The notes below the pieces were generated by a model. That model worked only from the letters and a program-made list of their open reading frames with translations. It made no database searches and was not told the DNA's origin. The translations under genes were made by a program, and so were the position numbers. A stretch of 8,456 nucleotides of DNA from Bacteroidales bacterium (GTDB lineage: Bacteria; Bacteroidota; Bacteroidia; Bacteroidales; JALTDM01), in assembly GCA_026996635.1 (NCBI GenBank), contig JALWKH010000310.1, positions 1-8,456 of the forward strand, given 5' to 3'. Shown piece by piece: positions 1-6,331 of this stretch (position 1 is its first letter; every line of letters starts with the position of its first letter).

Positions 1-987
1 CCCGAAAACATAAACTCACTTACCAAACAAATTAAACCGGAAATAATAAACGACAACATAAGAGAAGAAAATGCAGATTTTTTTCCGTCTTATTCCATTT
101 CATTCCGCACCAGGTCGTTCCTCAAAGTTCAGGACGGTTGCGACTATACTTGCAATTACTGCACCATACCTTACACACGCGGACACAGCCGCAATGCACC
201 CGTAATTGAAGTTGTGAGAATGGCAGAAGAGATTGTCGCCAAAGGAGTAAAAGAAATTGTGCTTACAGGTATAAACATCGGAGACTTCGGGCGTTCCACC
301 GGAGAGACTTTTTTTGACTTGATAAAAGCACTTGACAAAGTAAGCGGAAATGTAAGGTATAGAATTTCGTCCATTGAACCAAACCTCATAACTTCGGAAA
401 TAATTGATTTTATTGCAGGATCTGAAAAATTTGTTCCTCACTTCCATATCCCGCTGCAATCGGGCAGTGATAAGATTCTGAGACTGATGCAACGCCGCTA
501 CAACACAGCTCTTTTCAGAAACAAAATTGAAGAAATAAACAAAAAAATCGCAGATGTGGGAATCGGCATTGATGTAATAACAGGCTACCCCGCTGAAACT
601 GACGAAGATTTTGAAACAACATACAATTTTTTGAAATCACTTGAGTTCTCGTATTTGCACGTGTTTACATACAGTCCCCGTCCGCTTGCCAAAAGCAGCA
701 AAATGAAGCCCGTTTCGCCCAACCGAGTAATTTCGGAACGCAGCAGGATTTTGCACGAACTCAGCAATAAAAAAAGAAAAATCTTTTTGGAAAAAAACTT
801 GGGCACAAATAGAACGGTTTTGTTCGAAAGCGACGAAATTAACGGAAAAATTTACGGACTTACCGAAAACTACATCAGGGTAATTGCCGATTTTGACAAA
901 GAACTTGTAAACACCGTAAGAAAAGTGAAAATCACACAAACTCACGACCCTGCCGAAAACACTTGCTTATGCGAGATATTACAGTAA
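1..987 (+). CDS. mtaB: tRNA (N6-threonylcarbamoyladenosine 37) methylthiotransferase MtaB, 5'-truncated by window edge
   Basis: Radical SAM methylthiotransferase converting t6A to ms2t6A at position 37 of ANN-decoding tRNAs, in the cytoplasm. The frame is open from base 1 to TAA 985-987, giving 328 visible residues. From family knowledge about 110 N-terminal residues are missing, including most of the UPF0004 domain that binds the second Fe-S cluster. The radical SAM CxxxCxxC motif (CDYTCNYC) has its cysteines at visible codons 47, 51 and 54, preceded by FLKVQDG. Further family motifs are LTGINIGDFG, HFHIPLQSGSDK and GYPAETDEDF. The run LHVFTYSPRP favours MtaB over MiaB or RimO. The last 60 or so residues fit a small beta-rich TRAM-like tail. 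The first ATG in frame is at 214, but it lies after the cluster motif and is not the start. The downstream dipeptidase gene overlaps its 3' end, so the two are probably co-transcribed. The promoter lies outside the window. Confidence 0.93.
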   Translation, partial: PENINSLTKQIKPEIINDNIREENADFFPSYSISFRTRSFLKVQDGCDYTCNYCTIPYTRGHSRNAPVIEVVRMAEEIVAKGVKEIVLTGINIGDFGRSTGETFFDLIKALDKVSGNVRYRISSIEPNLITSEIIDFIAGSEKFVPHFHIPLQSGSDKILRLMQRRYNTALFRNKIEEINKKIADVGIGIDVITGYPAETDEDFETTYNFLKSLEFSYLHVFTYSPRPLAKSSKMKPVSPNRVISERSRILHELSNKKRKIFLEKNLGTNRTVLFESDEINGKIYGLTENYIRVIADFDKELVNTVRKVKITQTHDPAENTCLCEILQ

Positions 988-2099
988 AATATCTTTCTGT
1001 GATTTTTTTTGCGGCAAGCATCATTATATTGTCTTGCTCGCGAAAAACCACTCCCGTAATTGTTGCACCGCAAAAAGACACTGCCACCACAGCAATAAAA
1101 ACAGACACAACAACCACAGAAAAACAAGACACGGTAAAAAAAGTCGAACTATCTCCGTTTGAAAAAAAACTTGTTGCACTCGGACTCGTTGAAGTTACCA
1201 AATTGGACAGTAGCATAAAGGTTGAGTTAAAATACTCTACCACAGATAATTTTATGCACCGTGATATGTACGGCGACTTCGACAAAGCATATTTGCAAAA
1301 AGAAGTTACCGAAAAACTGGTAAAAGCCCAACACTACCTCAAAGACACCATACCTTGGTACAGCCTTATAATTTACGACGCAGTACGACCTCGCATAGTT
1401 CAGCAATGGATGTGGGATTCGGTAGATGTGCCGGACAGAGTACGATACAAATATTTGTCAAATCCCAAATACGGTTCGTTGCACAATTTCGGAGCGGCAG
1501 TGGATGTCAGCATCATAAACGATTCTACAGGCAAACCGCTTGACATGGGTACTCCGTTCGATTGCTTTTGCGAACTTGCTTACCCGTATTTTGAAAAAAA
1601 ATTCCTGAAACTGGGAAAGCTCACAAAGCAGCAATACCAAAACCGCCTTCTTTTACGGAAAGTTATGCGTAAAGCCGGATTTACGGGCATATCTACGGAG
1701 TGGTGGCACTTCAATTCTTGCAGCCGGAAGGCAGCACGAAAAAAATACCCGATAATAGAAGATTTTTCGGGTCTCAAACCGCAAATTGCAGAAAACAAAC
1801 CAAAAGAGTCTGCAAAAATAAACACCCAATCCGGGCACAAAGTAGTTTTCCGCGTCCAAATAAAAATATCAAAAAAGCCGCTACCCACAACTTGTGCTTG
1901 CTTCAAAGGACTGAAAGTGTGGAAATACTACCACAAAGGCTATTACAAATACACATCGGGCGAATTTACCGACTTGAACAAAGCATTGCAACACCGCAAC
2001 AAGTTGCGGAAAATGGGATTTAAAGATTGTTTTGTTGCCGCTTTTGACGGTGAAAAAAGAATTAGCTTTAAAGACGCGTATAAGTTGATGGAAGAATAA
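969..2099 (+). CDS. Lipoprotein D-alanyl-D-alanine dipeptidase (VanX/DdpX type, peptidase M15D) with C-terminal SPOR domain
   Basis: 376 residues from ATG 969. Residues 1-22 form a lipoprotein signal peptide with Cys23 in ILSC. A Thr/Lys/Asp-rich linker (about 24-60) follows. The M15D zinc peptidase domain (about 65-262) shows YDAVRPR, whose Arg140 matches VanX Arg71. It also has the zinc motif SLHNFGAAVD with ligands His172 and Asp179, and EWWH with catalytic Glu244 and ligand His247. The spacings equal those of VanX. Residues 292-372 are a Bacteroidota-type SPOR domain (FRVQIKISKKPLP, then FKGL, YKYTSGEF and GFKDCFVAAF), a fold known to bind denuded glycan strands. Likely role: hydrolysing D-Ala-D-Ala or related muropeptide ends in the periplasm, tethered by lipid and SPOR. 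A TTG at 963 would add two residues; ATG is preferred. It overlaps mtaB by 19 bases. Vancomycin resistance is not implied, because no vanH, vanA or regulators are nearby. Confidence 0.87.
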   Translation: MRDITVKYLSVIFFAASIIILSCSRKTTPVIVAPQKDTATTAIKTDTTTTEKQDTVKKVELSPFEKKLVALGLVEVTKLDSSIKVELKYSTTDNFMHRDMYGDFDKAYLQKEVTEKLVKAQHYLKDTIPWYSLIIYDAVRPRIVQQWMWDSVDVPDRVRYKYLSNPKYGSLHNFGAAVDVSIINDSTGKPLDMGTPFDCFCELAYPYFEKKFLKLGKLTKQQYQNRLLLRKVMRKAGFTGISTEWWHFNSCSRKAARKKYPIIEDFSGLKPQIAENKPKESAKINTQSGHKVVFRVQIKISKKPLPTTCACFKGLKVWKYYHKGYYKYTSGEFTDLNKALQHRNKLRKMGFKDCFVAAFDGEKRISFKDAYKLMEE

Positions 2100-2110
2100 A
2101 AAATGGAAAT

Positions 2111-2806
2111 ATGATATTCATCAAATGCTTTTTCCCCGGAAATAATTATTTGTTACGAAAAGTAAAGATTAAGCAAGACAAAAAAACTATAGCACTTATA
2201 GGTCACGGAGAAACCGTACAACTGGATGACAGCCTAAAAGGAGAGGTATTGGAGTTTAAACTTGATTATCATAAAGCGAAAATACAAGTTCCGGAAAGCA
2301 AAGAAGATATTTTTATCGTTTTGTATTTGGAGTTCAGGAAGAATTTTCCGTATTATTACACCGACATAATGTTTAAAAATTCATTGAGATCCAAACTTGT
2401 TTCAAAAGAAGATTTTGAAAAATTTTCTTCTTCATTCTATGAAATAGACCAAGGAAGTCCCATAAAATTTAACCTTGCAAAAATTTTTGTCATTGCCGTA
2501 AGCATAGCAATTTCATTGGAGTTTATTATTTATTCTTTCATATTGCAGAATGCAAACAAAAACGATACGGGATTCTTGTTGATAATAGGTATAGCAACGT
2601 TAATAGGATCTTTAAACATAATTGTGAATAGAAAAAAGATTAACGAAATGCAATTTAAAATCAGGTCAATAGCATTTGTAATAATAGGCTTGCTTATGTT
2701 ATTTTTTTATGATATCCACCCTGAAATAAAGGCAGCAACGCTTACTTTATTAGCAGTAACAACTTTTCTTGCCGTAAAAGAAAGTGCCGGTTCCGTACAA
2801 AAATAA
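2111..2806 (+). CDS. Unrecognised integral membrane protein, four predicted helices at the C-terminal half
   Basis: 231 residues; I do not recognise the family. The first 120 residues are soluble, with alternating charged and hydrophobic residues suggestive of beta strands (for example EDIFIVLYLEFRK) and an aromatic NFPYYY stretch. Four hydrophobic segments follow at about 124-145, 154-172, 184-200 and 206-223. The charged linker NRKKINEMQFK lies between helices 2 and 3. There is no signal peptide. The ATG at 2111 is the first usable start, since the ATG at 2103 runs into a stop after three codons. It follows the dipeptidase gene after 11 bases, so it is probably in the same operon. No promoter motif is evident. 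Two sampled 60-base blocks (2401-2460, 2521-2580) are each 28% G+C by hand count, against 53% in a dipeptidase block (1381-1440) and 48% in a recA block (3721-3780). Its function is unknown; a sensor or small-molecule role would be speculation. Confidence 0.72.
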   Translation: MIFIKCFFPGNNYLLRKVKIKQDKKTIALIGHGETVQLDDSLKGEVLEFKLDYHKAKIQVPESKEDIFIVLYLEFRKNFPYYYTDIMFKNSLRSKLVSKEDFEKFSSSFYEIDQGSPIKFNLAKIFVIAVSIAISLEFIIYSFILQNANKNDTGFLLIIGIATLIGSLNIIVNRKKINEMQFKIRSIAFVIIGLLMLFFYDIHPEIKAATLTLLAVTTFLAVKESAGSVQK

Positions 2807-2808
2807 AT

Positions 2809-3123
2809 TTACCCGCAAGCAGGTGTTGCACCGTCTTTCCAACCTTCTTTTTCCAACTGCAAAAATCTTTGCTTTTCCTCTTCTGTCATTACCACAACTT
2901 CCACATACACTTCAGCTCCGAGATTTGTAAGCGGCTCTACCAACGAAACAGCCAAATCGTTAAGAATCGGAACATTCGGGAAAGGAATTGCCATTGTCAG
3001 AGTAACAGTGTTCCCTTCAACCTTCAAATCTTTTGCTATCCCGAGGTTTTTCAATGTATTGTTTATAGATGGATGCATTACATTTTCTATTGCTTTCCAA
3101 GCTTGTTCTTCCGTAAGTGCCAT
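2809..3123 (-). CDS. MIP18/DUF59 family protein (Fe-S cluster assembly or metal-sulfur type), stand-alone
   Basis: 104 residues, the usual size of a stand-alone DUF59 domain. Residues 5-80 fit the family fold: helix AWKAIENVM, a turn at HPSINNTLKNLG, strand KDLKVEGNTVTLTM, the IPFPNVPIL segment, a helix LAVSLVEPL and the final strand AEVYVEVVVM. Where most relatives have Asp-Pro-Glu after the first helix, this one has His-Pro-Ser (17-19). The only cysteine is the penultimate residue, Cys103 in PACG, after a charged helix of about 20 residues. The family includes SufT, the N-terminal domain of Mrp/ApbC and PaaD, which act in Fe-S or metal-centre maturation; that role here is inferred. The gene is divergent from recA and convergent with the membrane protein gene, two bases away. 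A TAnnTTTG motif at 3140-3147 is its probable promoter element. ATG 3123 is the only sensible start. Confidence 0.75.
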   Translation of the reverse strand: MALTEEQAWKAIENVMHPSINNTLKNLGIAKDLKVEGNTVTLTMAIPFPNVPILNDLAVSLVEPLTNLGAEVYVEVVVMTEEEKQRFLQLEKEGWKDGATPACG

Positions 3124-3139
3124 AATTGTATTTTTTTTG

Positions 3140-3147
3140 CAAAGGTA
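3140..3147 (-). promoter_or_regulatory. Bacteroidota -7 promoter motif for the DUF59 gene
   Basis: On the minus strand this reads TACCTTTG, a full match to TAnnTTTG used by the Bacteroidota housekeeping sigma factor. A TTTG at 3163-3166 (minus) could be the -33 element, but the 15-base gap is shorter than the usual 19 or so. Transcription would begin near 3133, leaving a leader of about ten bases before ATG 3123. Confidence 0.5.
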
Positions 3148-3230
3148 TAAGTTTTTACGCTACAAAATTATGTTGGGATTTCTATATTTTTTAGTCTTAA
3201 ATAAAAATCCGGTTAAACAATTTTTTGATG

Positions 3231-3238
3231 TATCTTTG
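3231..3238 (+). promoter_or_regulatory. Bacteroidota -7 promoter motif for recA
   Basis: TATCTTTG is a full match to TAnnTTTG. The expected -33 position falls around 3208-3214 (CCGGTTA), which is only a weak match to TTTG/TTG. Transcription would start near 3245, giving a leader of about 33 bases before ATG 3278. The leader contains no Shine-Dalgarno sequence. Confidence 0.55.
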
Positions 3239-3277
3239 TAAAAAAAGAATTTTTCAAACCTCGTAAAATACTTAATT

Positions 3278-4300
3278 ATGGCAAAAGAACAAGATAAAAA
3301 AATACAGGAAGCAAAACTTAAAGCATTAAAAGCTACTCTGGATAAAATAACAAAAGATTACGGCAAAGGTGCCGTTATGAGTCTGGGTGACAGCAAAGTA
3401 GAAGATGTTCCGGTAATTCCGACAGGGTCAATTACTCTGGATAACGCTCTCGGAGTAGGCGGTTATCCGCGCGGCAGGATTATTGAAATTTACGGACCTG
3501 AATCTTCCGGTAAAACAACTCTTGCCATTCACGCTATTGCCGAAGCACAAAAGCAAGGCGGAATTGCTGCAATCATTGATGCCGAACACGCATTTGACAG
3601 GTTTTATGCAGAACAACTCGGAGTGGATGTAAACAATCTTTACATTTCCCAGCCTGACAACGGTGAACAAGCACTTGAAATTGCAGAAAGCCTTATCCGT
3701 TCGGGTGCAATTGATATAATTGTAATAGACTCTGTGGCAGCACTTACCCCAAAAGCCGAAATAGAAGGCGAAATGGGCGACAGCAAGATGGGACTTCAAG
3801 CAAGGCTTATGTCTCAAGCCCTACGTAAACTTACAGCTGCAATAAGCAAAACAAACACCACTTGCATATTTATCAACCAGCTACGCGAAAAAATAGGTGT
3901 AATGTTCGGAAATCCCGAAACCACAACAGGCGGTAACGCACTAAAATTTTATGCAACCATAAGGCTTGACATCCGCCGCGGCAATTCGTTGAAAAAAGGT
4001 GATGAAGTTTACGGTTACCGCACCAAAGTAAAAGTGGTTAAAAACAAAGTGGCTCCTCCGTTCCGTAAAGCTGAATTTGACCTCATTCTCGGCGAAGGAA
4101 TTTCCAAAGCAGGCGAAATAATCGATTTGGGTGTGGAACTCGGCATAATCAGCAAAAGCGGTGCTTGGTTCAGTTACGGAGATACAAAACTCGGACAGGG
4201 TAAAGAATCGGTCAGGGAACTGCTCAAAGACAATCCAGAACTAATGGAAGAACTTGAGCAAAAAGTAAAAACCGCTTTGAAAGAAAAAAACAATAAATAG
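3278..4300 (+). CDS. recA: Recombinase RecA
   Basis: 340 residues, full length. RecA binds single-stranded DNA as an ATP-dependent filament and drives homologous pairing and strand exchange in the cytoplasm. Visible landmarks: helical N-terminal domain (1-35); Walker [10 protein letters not shown] (73-81); catalytic Glu103 in DAEHAFD; Walker B IIVIDS ending at Asp151; loop L1 around [10 protein letters not shown] (163-172); loop L2 from [20 protein letters not shown] (199-218) into the following GNALKF; and the C-terminal domain containing [18 protein letters not shown] with Arg-Phe next, where many bacteria have EHALDP, is a Bacteroidota-like feature. The last residues ([11 protein letters not shown]) are basic, so the long acidic tail of E. 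coli RecA is absent. The gene has its own promoter motif at 3231-3238 and is followed after four bases by the TPR lipoprotein gene. No SOS-box palindrome is visible upstream. Confidence 0.98.
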   Translation: MAKEQDKKIQEAKLKALKATLDKITKDYGKGAVMSLGDSKVEDVPVIPTGSITLDNALGVGGYPRGRIIEIYGPESSGKTTLAIHAIAEAQKQGGIAAIIDAEHAFDRFYAEQLGVDVNNLYISQPDNGEQALEIAESLIRSGAIDIIVIDSVAALTPKAEIEGEMGDSKMGLQARLMSQALRKLTAAISKTNTTCIFINQLREKIGVMFGNPETTTGGNALKFYATIRLDIRRGNSLKKGDEVYGYRTKVKVVKNKVAPPFRKAEFDLILGEGISKAGEIIDLGVELGIISKSGAWFSYGDTKLGQGKESVRELLKDNPELMEELEQKVKTALKEKNNK

Positions 4301-4304
4301 CAAA

Positions 4305-5345
4305 ATGAAAACATTAAAACATATAGCTCTCCTGTCAATAATGGCAGGAGTGTTTTTTTTAAGCTCTTGCTCAAACAATAAAACCCAACAAAACAATAAA
4401 GAAAACGGGTTGACAAACAAACAAATACTTGAAAGTACAAACCTCACTATTAAAGACTTGGATAGTCTTATCAGGCTAAATCCGAAAAACGACACATTGT
4501 TTTATAAAAGGTCCAAGCTGCAACTTGCAGGGAAAAACATAGATGAAGCAATAAACGACCTCAATCTCGCAATAAAAGTAGATTCAAGCAAGCCGGAATA
4601 TTACATAGAGCTTGCAAACCTCTATATTGTAAAAGCTAAATCGGAAAAATCCCGAGACATCTTGGAAACTGCAGCAAAAAGGTTTAAAAAAGACCATAAT
4701 GTCTTTACCGAACTCGGCAAGCTGTATTTTCTTGTTCAAGATTACAAAAATGCACAAAAGTACCTCGACCAAGCTATAGAACTTTATCCTTATGATGCCA
4801 AGGCATATTATTACAAAGCAATGGCATATTTGGAAACACAAGACACGGCAAAAGCAAAATTTTACTTCAACAAAGCCGTAGAATCCGACCCTAAAATGTA
4901 CGATGCATATCTAATGCTGGGAGCTGTTGCTACCGAACAAAAAGACACTCTCGCTCCCGAATATTTTAAGGCGGCAATCAGAATCGATTCAACAAACATT
5001 GAGCCCCGCTTCAGTCTCGGCTACTACTACCAAACAGTTGCAAAAAATTATCCCAAAGCGGTAGAACAATACGATTACATTATTCAAAATATGGACAGCA
5101 CTTATGCCCACGCTTATTTCAATTTGGGATATATGGTATTGTTTTACACCGACCACCCGGAAGCCTCAATACCGTATTTCAAAAACACCATAAAATATGA
5201 CAGCACGGTTGTAGATGCATATGTTAACCTTGGGATTGCTTACAAAAGCATAGGAAAGATTGATTCGGCAAAATTCTATCTGAACAAGGCATTAGAAGTA
5301 AAGCCAAACTACGACAGGGCAATAAAAGAATTAAATTCACTTTAG
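4305..5345 (+). CDS. TPR-repeat lipoprotein
   Basis: 346 residues. The lipoprotein signal peptide ends at LSSC with Cys22, followed by an Asn/Gln/Lys-rich linker to about residue 45. From about 64 to 336 the protein is a solenoid of roughly eight TPR units of about 34 residues. Typical stretches are EAINDLNLAIKVDS, NAQKYLDQAIELYPYDAKAY, AKFYFNKAVESDPKMYDAY and SAKFYLNKALEVKPNYDRAI. It is probably a periplasm-facing protein-interaction scaffold anchored in a membrane; no partner can be named from sequence. It starts four bases after recA and most likely shares its transcript, although a terminator-like hairpin lies within codons 9-19 (see the separate entry). There is no promoter motif in the recA 3' end. 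The stop TAG overlaps the stop of convergent miaA. Confidence 0.85.
   Translation: MKTLKHIALLSIMAGVFFLSSCSNNKTQQNNKENGLTNKQILESTNLTIKDLDSLIRLNPKNDTLFYKRSKLQLAGKNIDEAINDLNLAIKVDSSKPEYYIELANLYIVKAKSEKSRDILETAAKRFKKDHNVFTELGKLYFLVQDYKNAQKYLDQAIELYPYDAKAYYYKAMAYLETQDTAKAKFYFNKAVESDPKMYDAYLMLGAVATEQKDTLAPEYFKAAIRIDSTNIEPRFSLGYYYQTVAKNYPKAVEQYDYIIQNMDSTYAHAYFNLGYMVLFYTDHPEASIPYFKNTIKYDSTVVDAYVNLGIAYKSIGKIDSAKFYLNKALEVKPNYDRAIKELNSL
4329..4360 (+). terminator. Terminator-like hairpin plus T-tract inside the TPR lipoprotein signal-peptide codons
   Basis: Left arm CTCCTGTC (4329-4336) pairs with right arm GGCAGGAG (4343-4350) as an eight-base-pair stem with one G-U pair and the six-base loop AATAAT. 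TG and then eight T (4353-4360) follow. The geometry is that of an intrinsic terminator, about 30 bases downstream of the recA stop, yet it is coding: codons 9-16 form the hairpin, and the T-tract encodes Phe17, Phe18 and the start of Leu19. It may end or attenuate recA transcripts, with translation of the TPR gene opposing it. Function is inferred; T-rich signal-peptide codons make coincidence possible. Confidence 0.5.
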
Positions 5346-6262
5346 GCAGGATCGTACCAAAGTTTTTTTACCGCTTCCACTTTTTCGGATAGCGGCAATT
5401 CCGCATCTATCCAATGTATTTTTACGCCTTTTCGTTCCATTCCGCGAAACCAAGTCATTTGCCTTTTGGCAAAACGGTTTATTTCTGTTTCGAGTTTAGT
5501 AACCATTTCTTCGTAAGAAAGTTCGCCCAAAAGGTACAAGGTAACCCATTTATATTCCAAACCGTAAGACAGAAGTACATCTTTGCCAACTTCCTTCAAA
5601 AGTCTTTCTATTTCATCAATCATTCCTTCGTTTAGTCGTTCTATCAGACGCTTGTGTATTTTTTGCCTCCTGACCTCTTTACTCACCTTTGTTGCAACAA
5701 TTAAATAATTCAACAAAGGCACTTTTATTTTTTCGTCTTCCCCGCCTGTCAAAACACTTTCCAATCTGCGAATCAACCTTCTTTTATTGTAAAAATCCGA
5801 TTCATTCAGTGTTATCCCTTTTTCAAGAAGCATCTTTTGCAATTCTTCAAGTGGCTTTTGTTCAAGTTCCTGTCGCAAATTTTCATCAGGCTCTCCGTCA
5901 TAAAATTCATATCCCATTGTTACTGCAGAAATATACAAACCTGTTCCGCCACACAAAATAGGTACCTTGCCTCTTTGTGTAATCTCATCATATGCCGCAA
6001 TGAAATCTTTTACAAACCTGTAAGCATTATACTGTTCGCCCGGTTCGGCAATATCTATCAAGTGATATGGAATTTGTTTGCCTTCTACGGTATAATCTTC
6101 CAAGTCCTTTCCCGTACCAATATCCATTCTTCGATAAACTTGCCTTGAATCCGCACTGATAATTTCACCATCAAGCTCTTTGGCAACATAAGCGGCAAGT
6201 TTGGTTTTTCCAGACGCAGTAGGTCCTGTTATTACCAGTAAGTCGTATTTATTATCTCCCAT
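5342..6262 (-). CDS. miaA: tRNA dimethylallyltransferase MiaA
   Basis: 306 residues from ATG 6262. It transfers the dimethylallyl group of DMAPP to N6 of A37 in tRNAs that read UNN codons, giving i6A, in the cytoplasm. Motifs: P-loop GPTASGKT (13-20); ADSRQVYRRMDIGTGK (37-52) with catalytic Asp38; HLIDI (67-71); GGTGLYISAV (105-114); and AKRQMTWFRG (265-274), the tRNA- and DMAPP-binding end. Around 232-240 it has SYGLEYKWV where E. coli-type MiaA has a GYRQ/GYKE motif. This resembles a second MiaA type I recall from Bacteroidota, so a further miaA may exist elsewhere in the genome. A GTG at 6274 would add four residues; ATG is preferred because the P-loop spacing is normal. It follows the PorE-like gene on the same strand with a terminator between, and its stop overlaps that of the convergent TPR gene. 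Confidence 0.95.
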   Translation of the reverse strand: MGDNKYDLLVITGPTASGKTKLAAYVAKELDGEIISADSRQVYRRMDIGTGKDLEDYTVEGKQIPYHLIDIAEPGEQYNAYRFVKDFIAAYDEITQRGKVPILCGGTGLYISAVTMGYEFYDGEPDENLRQELEQKPLEELQKMLLEKGITLNESDFYNKRRLIRRLESVLTGGEDEKIKVPLLNYLIVATKVSKEVRRQKIHKRLIERLNEGMIDEIERLLKEVGKDVLLSYGLEYKWVTLYLLGELSYEEMVTKLETEINRFAKRQMTWFRGMERKGVKIHWIDAELPLSEKVEAVKKLWYDPA

Positions 6263-6277
6263 AACTCCAAACACAAT

Positions 6278-6308
6278 AAAAAAGCCCTCTCCAAAATGGA
6301 AAGGGCTT
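6278..6308 (-). terminator. Intrinsic terminator after the PorE-like gene
   Basis: Read on the minus strand, GCCCTTTCC (6306-6298) pairs with GGAGAGGGC (6292-6284) as a nine-base-pair stem with one G-U pair and the five-base loop ATTTT, extended by two outer A-U pairs. Six U (6283-6278) follow. It lies 24 bases past the stop of the PorE-like gene and ends 15 bases before miaA ATG 6262. On the plus strand the run of A precedes the hairpin, so it is directional for the minus strand. Confidence 0.85.
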
Positions 6309-6331
6309 GTGATATATTCGTTTAATTTCCA

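Larger units (their letters stand above)
3124..3277. promoter_or_regulatory. Divergent intergenic region between DUF59 gene and recA
   Basis: AT-rich, 154 bases without a gene. It holds two outward-facing TAnnTTTG motifs, listed separately. I see no inverted repeat resembling a LexA box of the CTGT-N8-ACAG or GAAC-N4-GTTC kind, no terminator hairpin and no riboswitch-like folding. Confidence 0.7.

Noticed and set aside
963..968. TTG at 963 as start of the dipeptidase lipoprotein
   Set aside because: It adds only Met-Leu before the ATG at 969. ATG gives a normal lipoprotein signal peptide and is the more likely initiator.
1075..1140. Threonine-codon-rich stretch as a possible tandem repeat
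   Set aside because: The ACA/ACC codons are irregularly spaced. It reads as an ordinary low-complexity linker between the lipid anchor and the enzyme domain.
969..2099. Glycopeptide-resistance vanX
   Set aside because: The catalytic motifs match VanX-type enzymes, but there is no vanH, ligase or two-component system nearby. The lipoprotein and SPOR parts point to cell-wall remodelling.
2815..2832. Small inverted repeat (GGTG-TTG-CACC) near the convergent stops
   Set aside because: Only four base pairs with a three-base loop and no T-tract on either strand; it lies in DUF59 coding sequence.
2869..3150. Open frame of 93 codons on the plus strand opposite the DUF59 gene
   Set aside because: Its translation is a Cys/Phe/His-rich shadow with no domain. 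The minus-strand DUF59 frame has clear family character and a promoter motif.
3428..3817. Open frame of 129 codons antisense to recA
   Set aside because: It lies wholly opposite a conserved recA frame, its translation looks like a shadow (rich in Cys, Phe, Asn), and no promoter motif or family resemblance is visible.
5341..5375. Possible terminator for the TPR gene before the T-run at about 5362-5368
   Set aside because: The bases before the T-run form at most two or three pairs (GG with CC), too weak for an intrinsic terminator.
6263..6274. GTG at 6274 as start of miaA
   Set aside because: It adds four residues with no family match. ATG 6262 places the P-loop at residue 13, as is usual.
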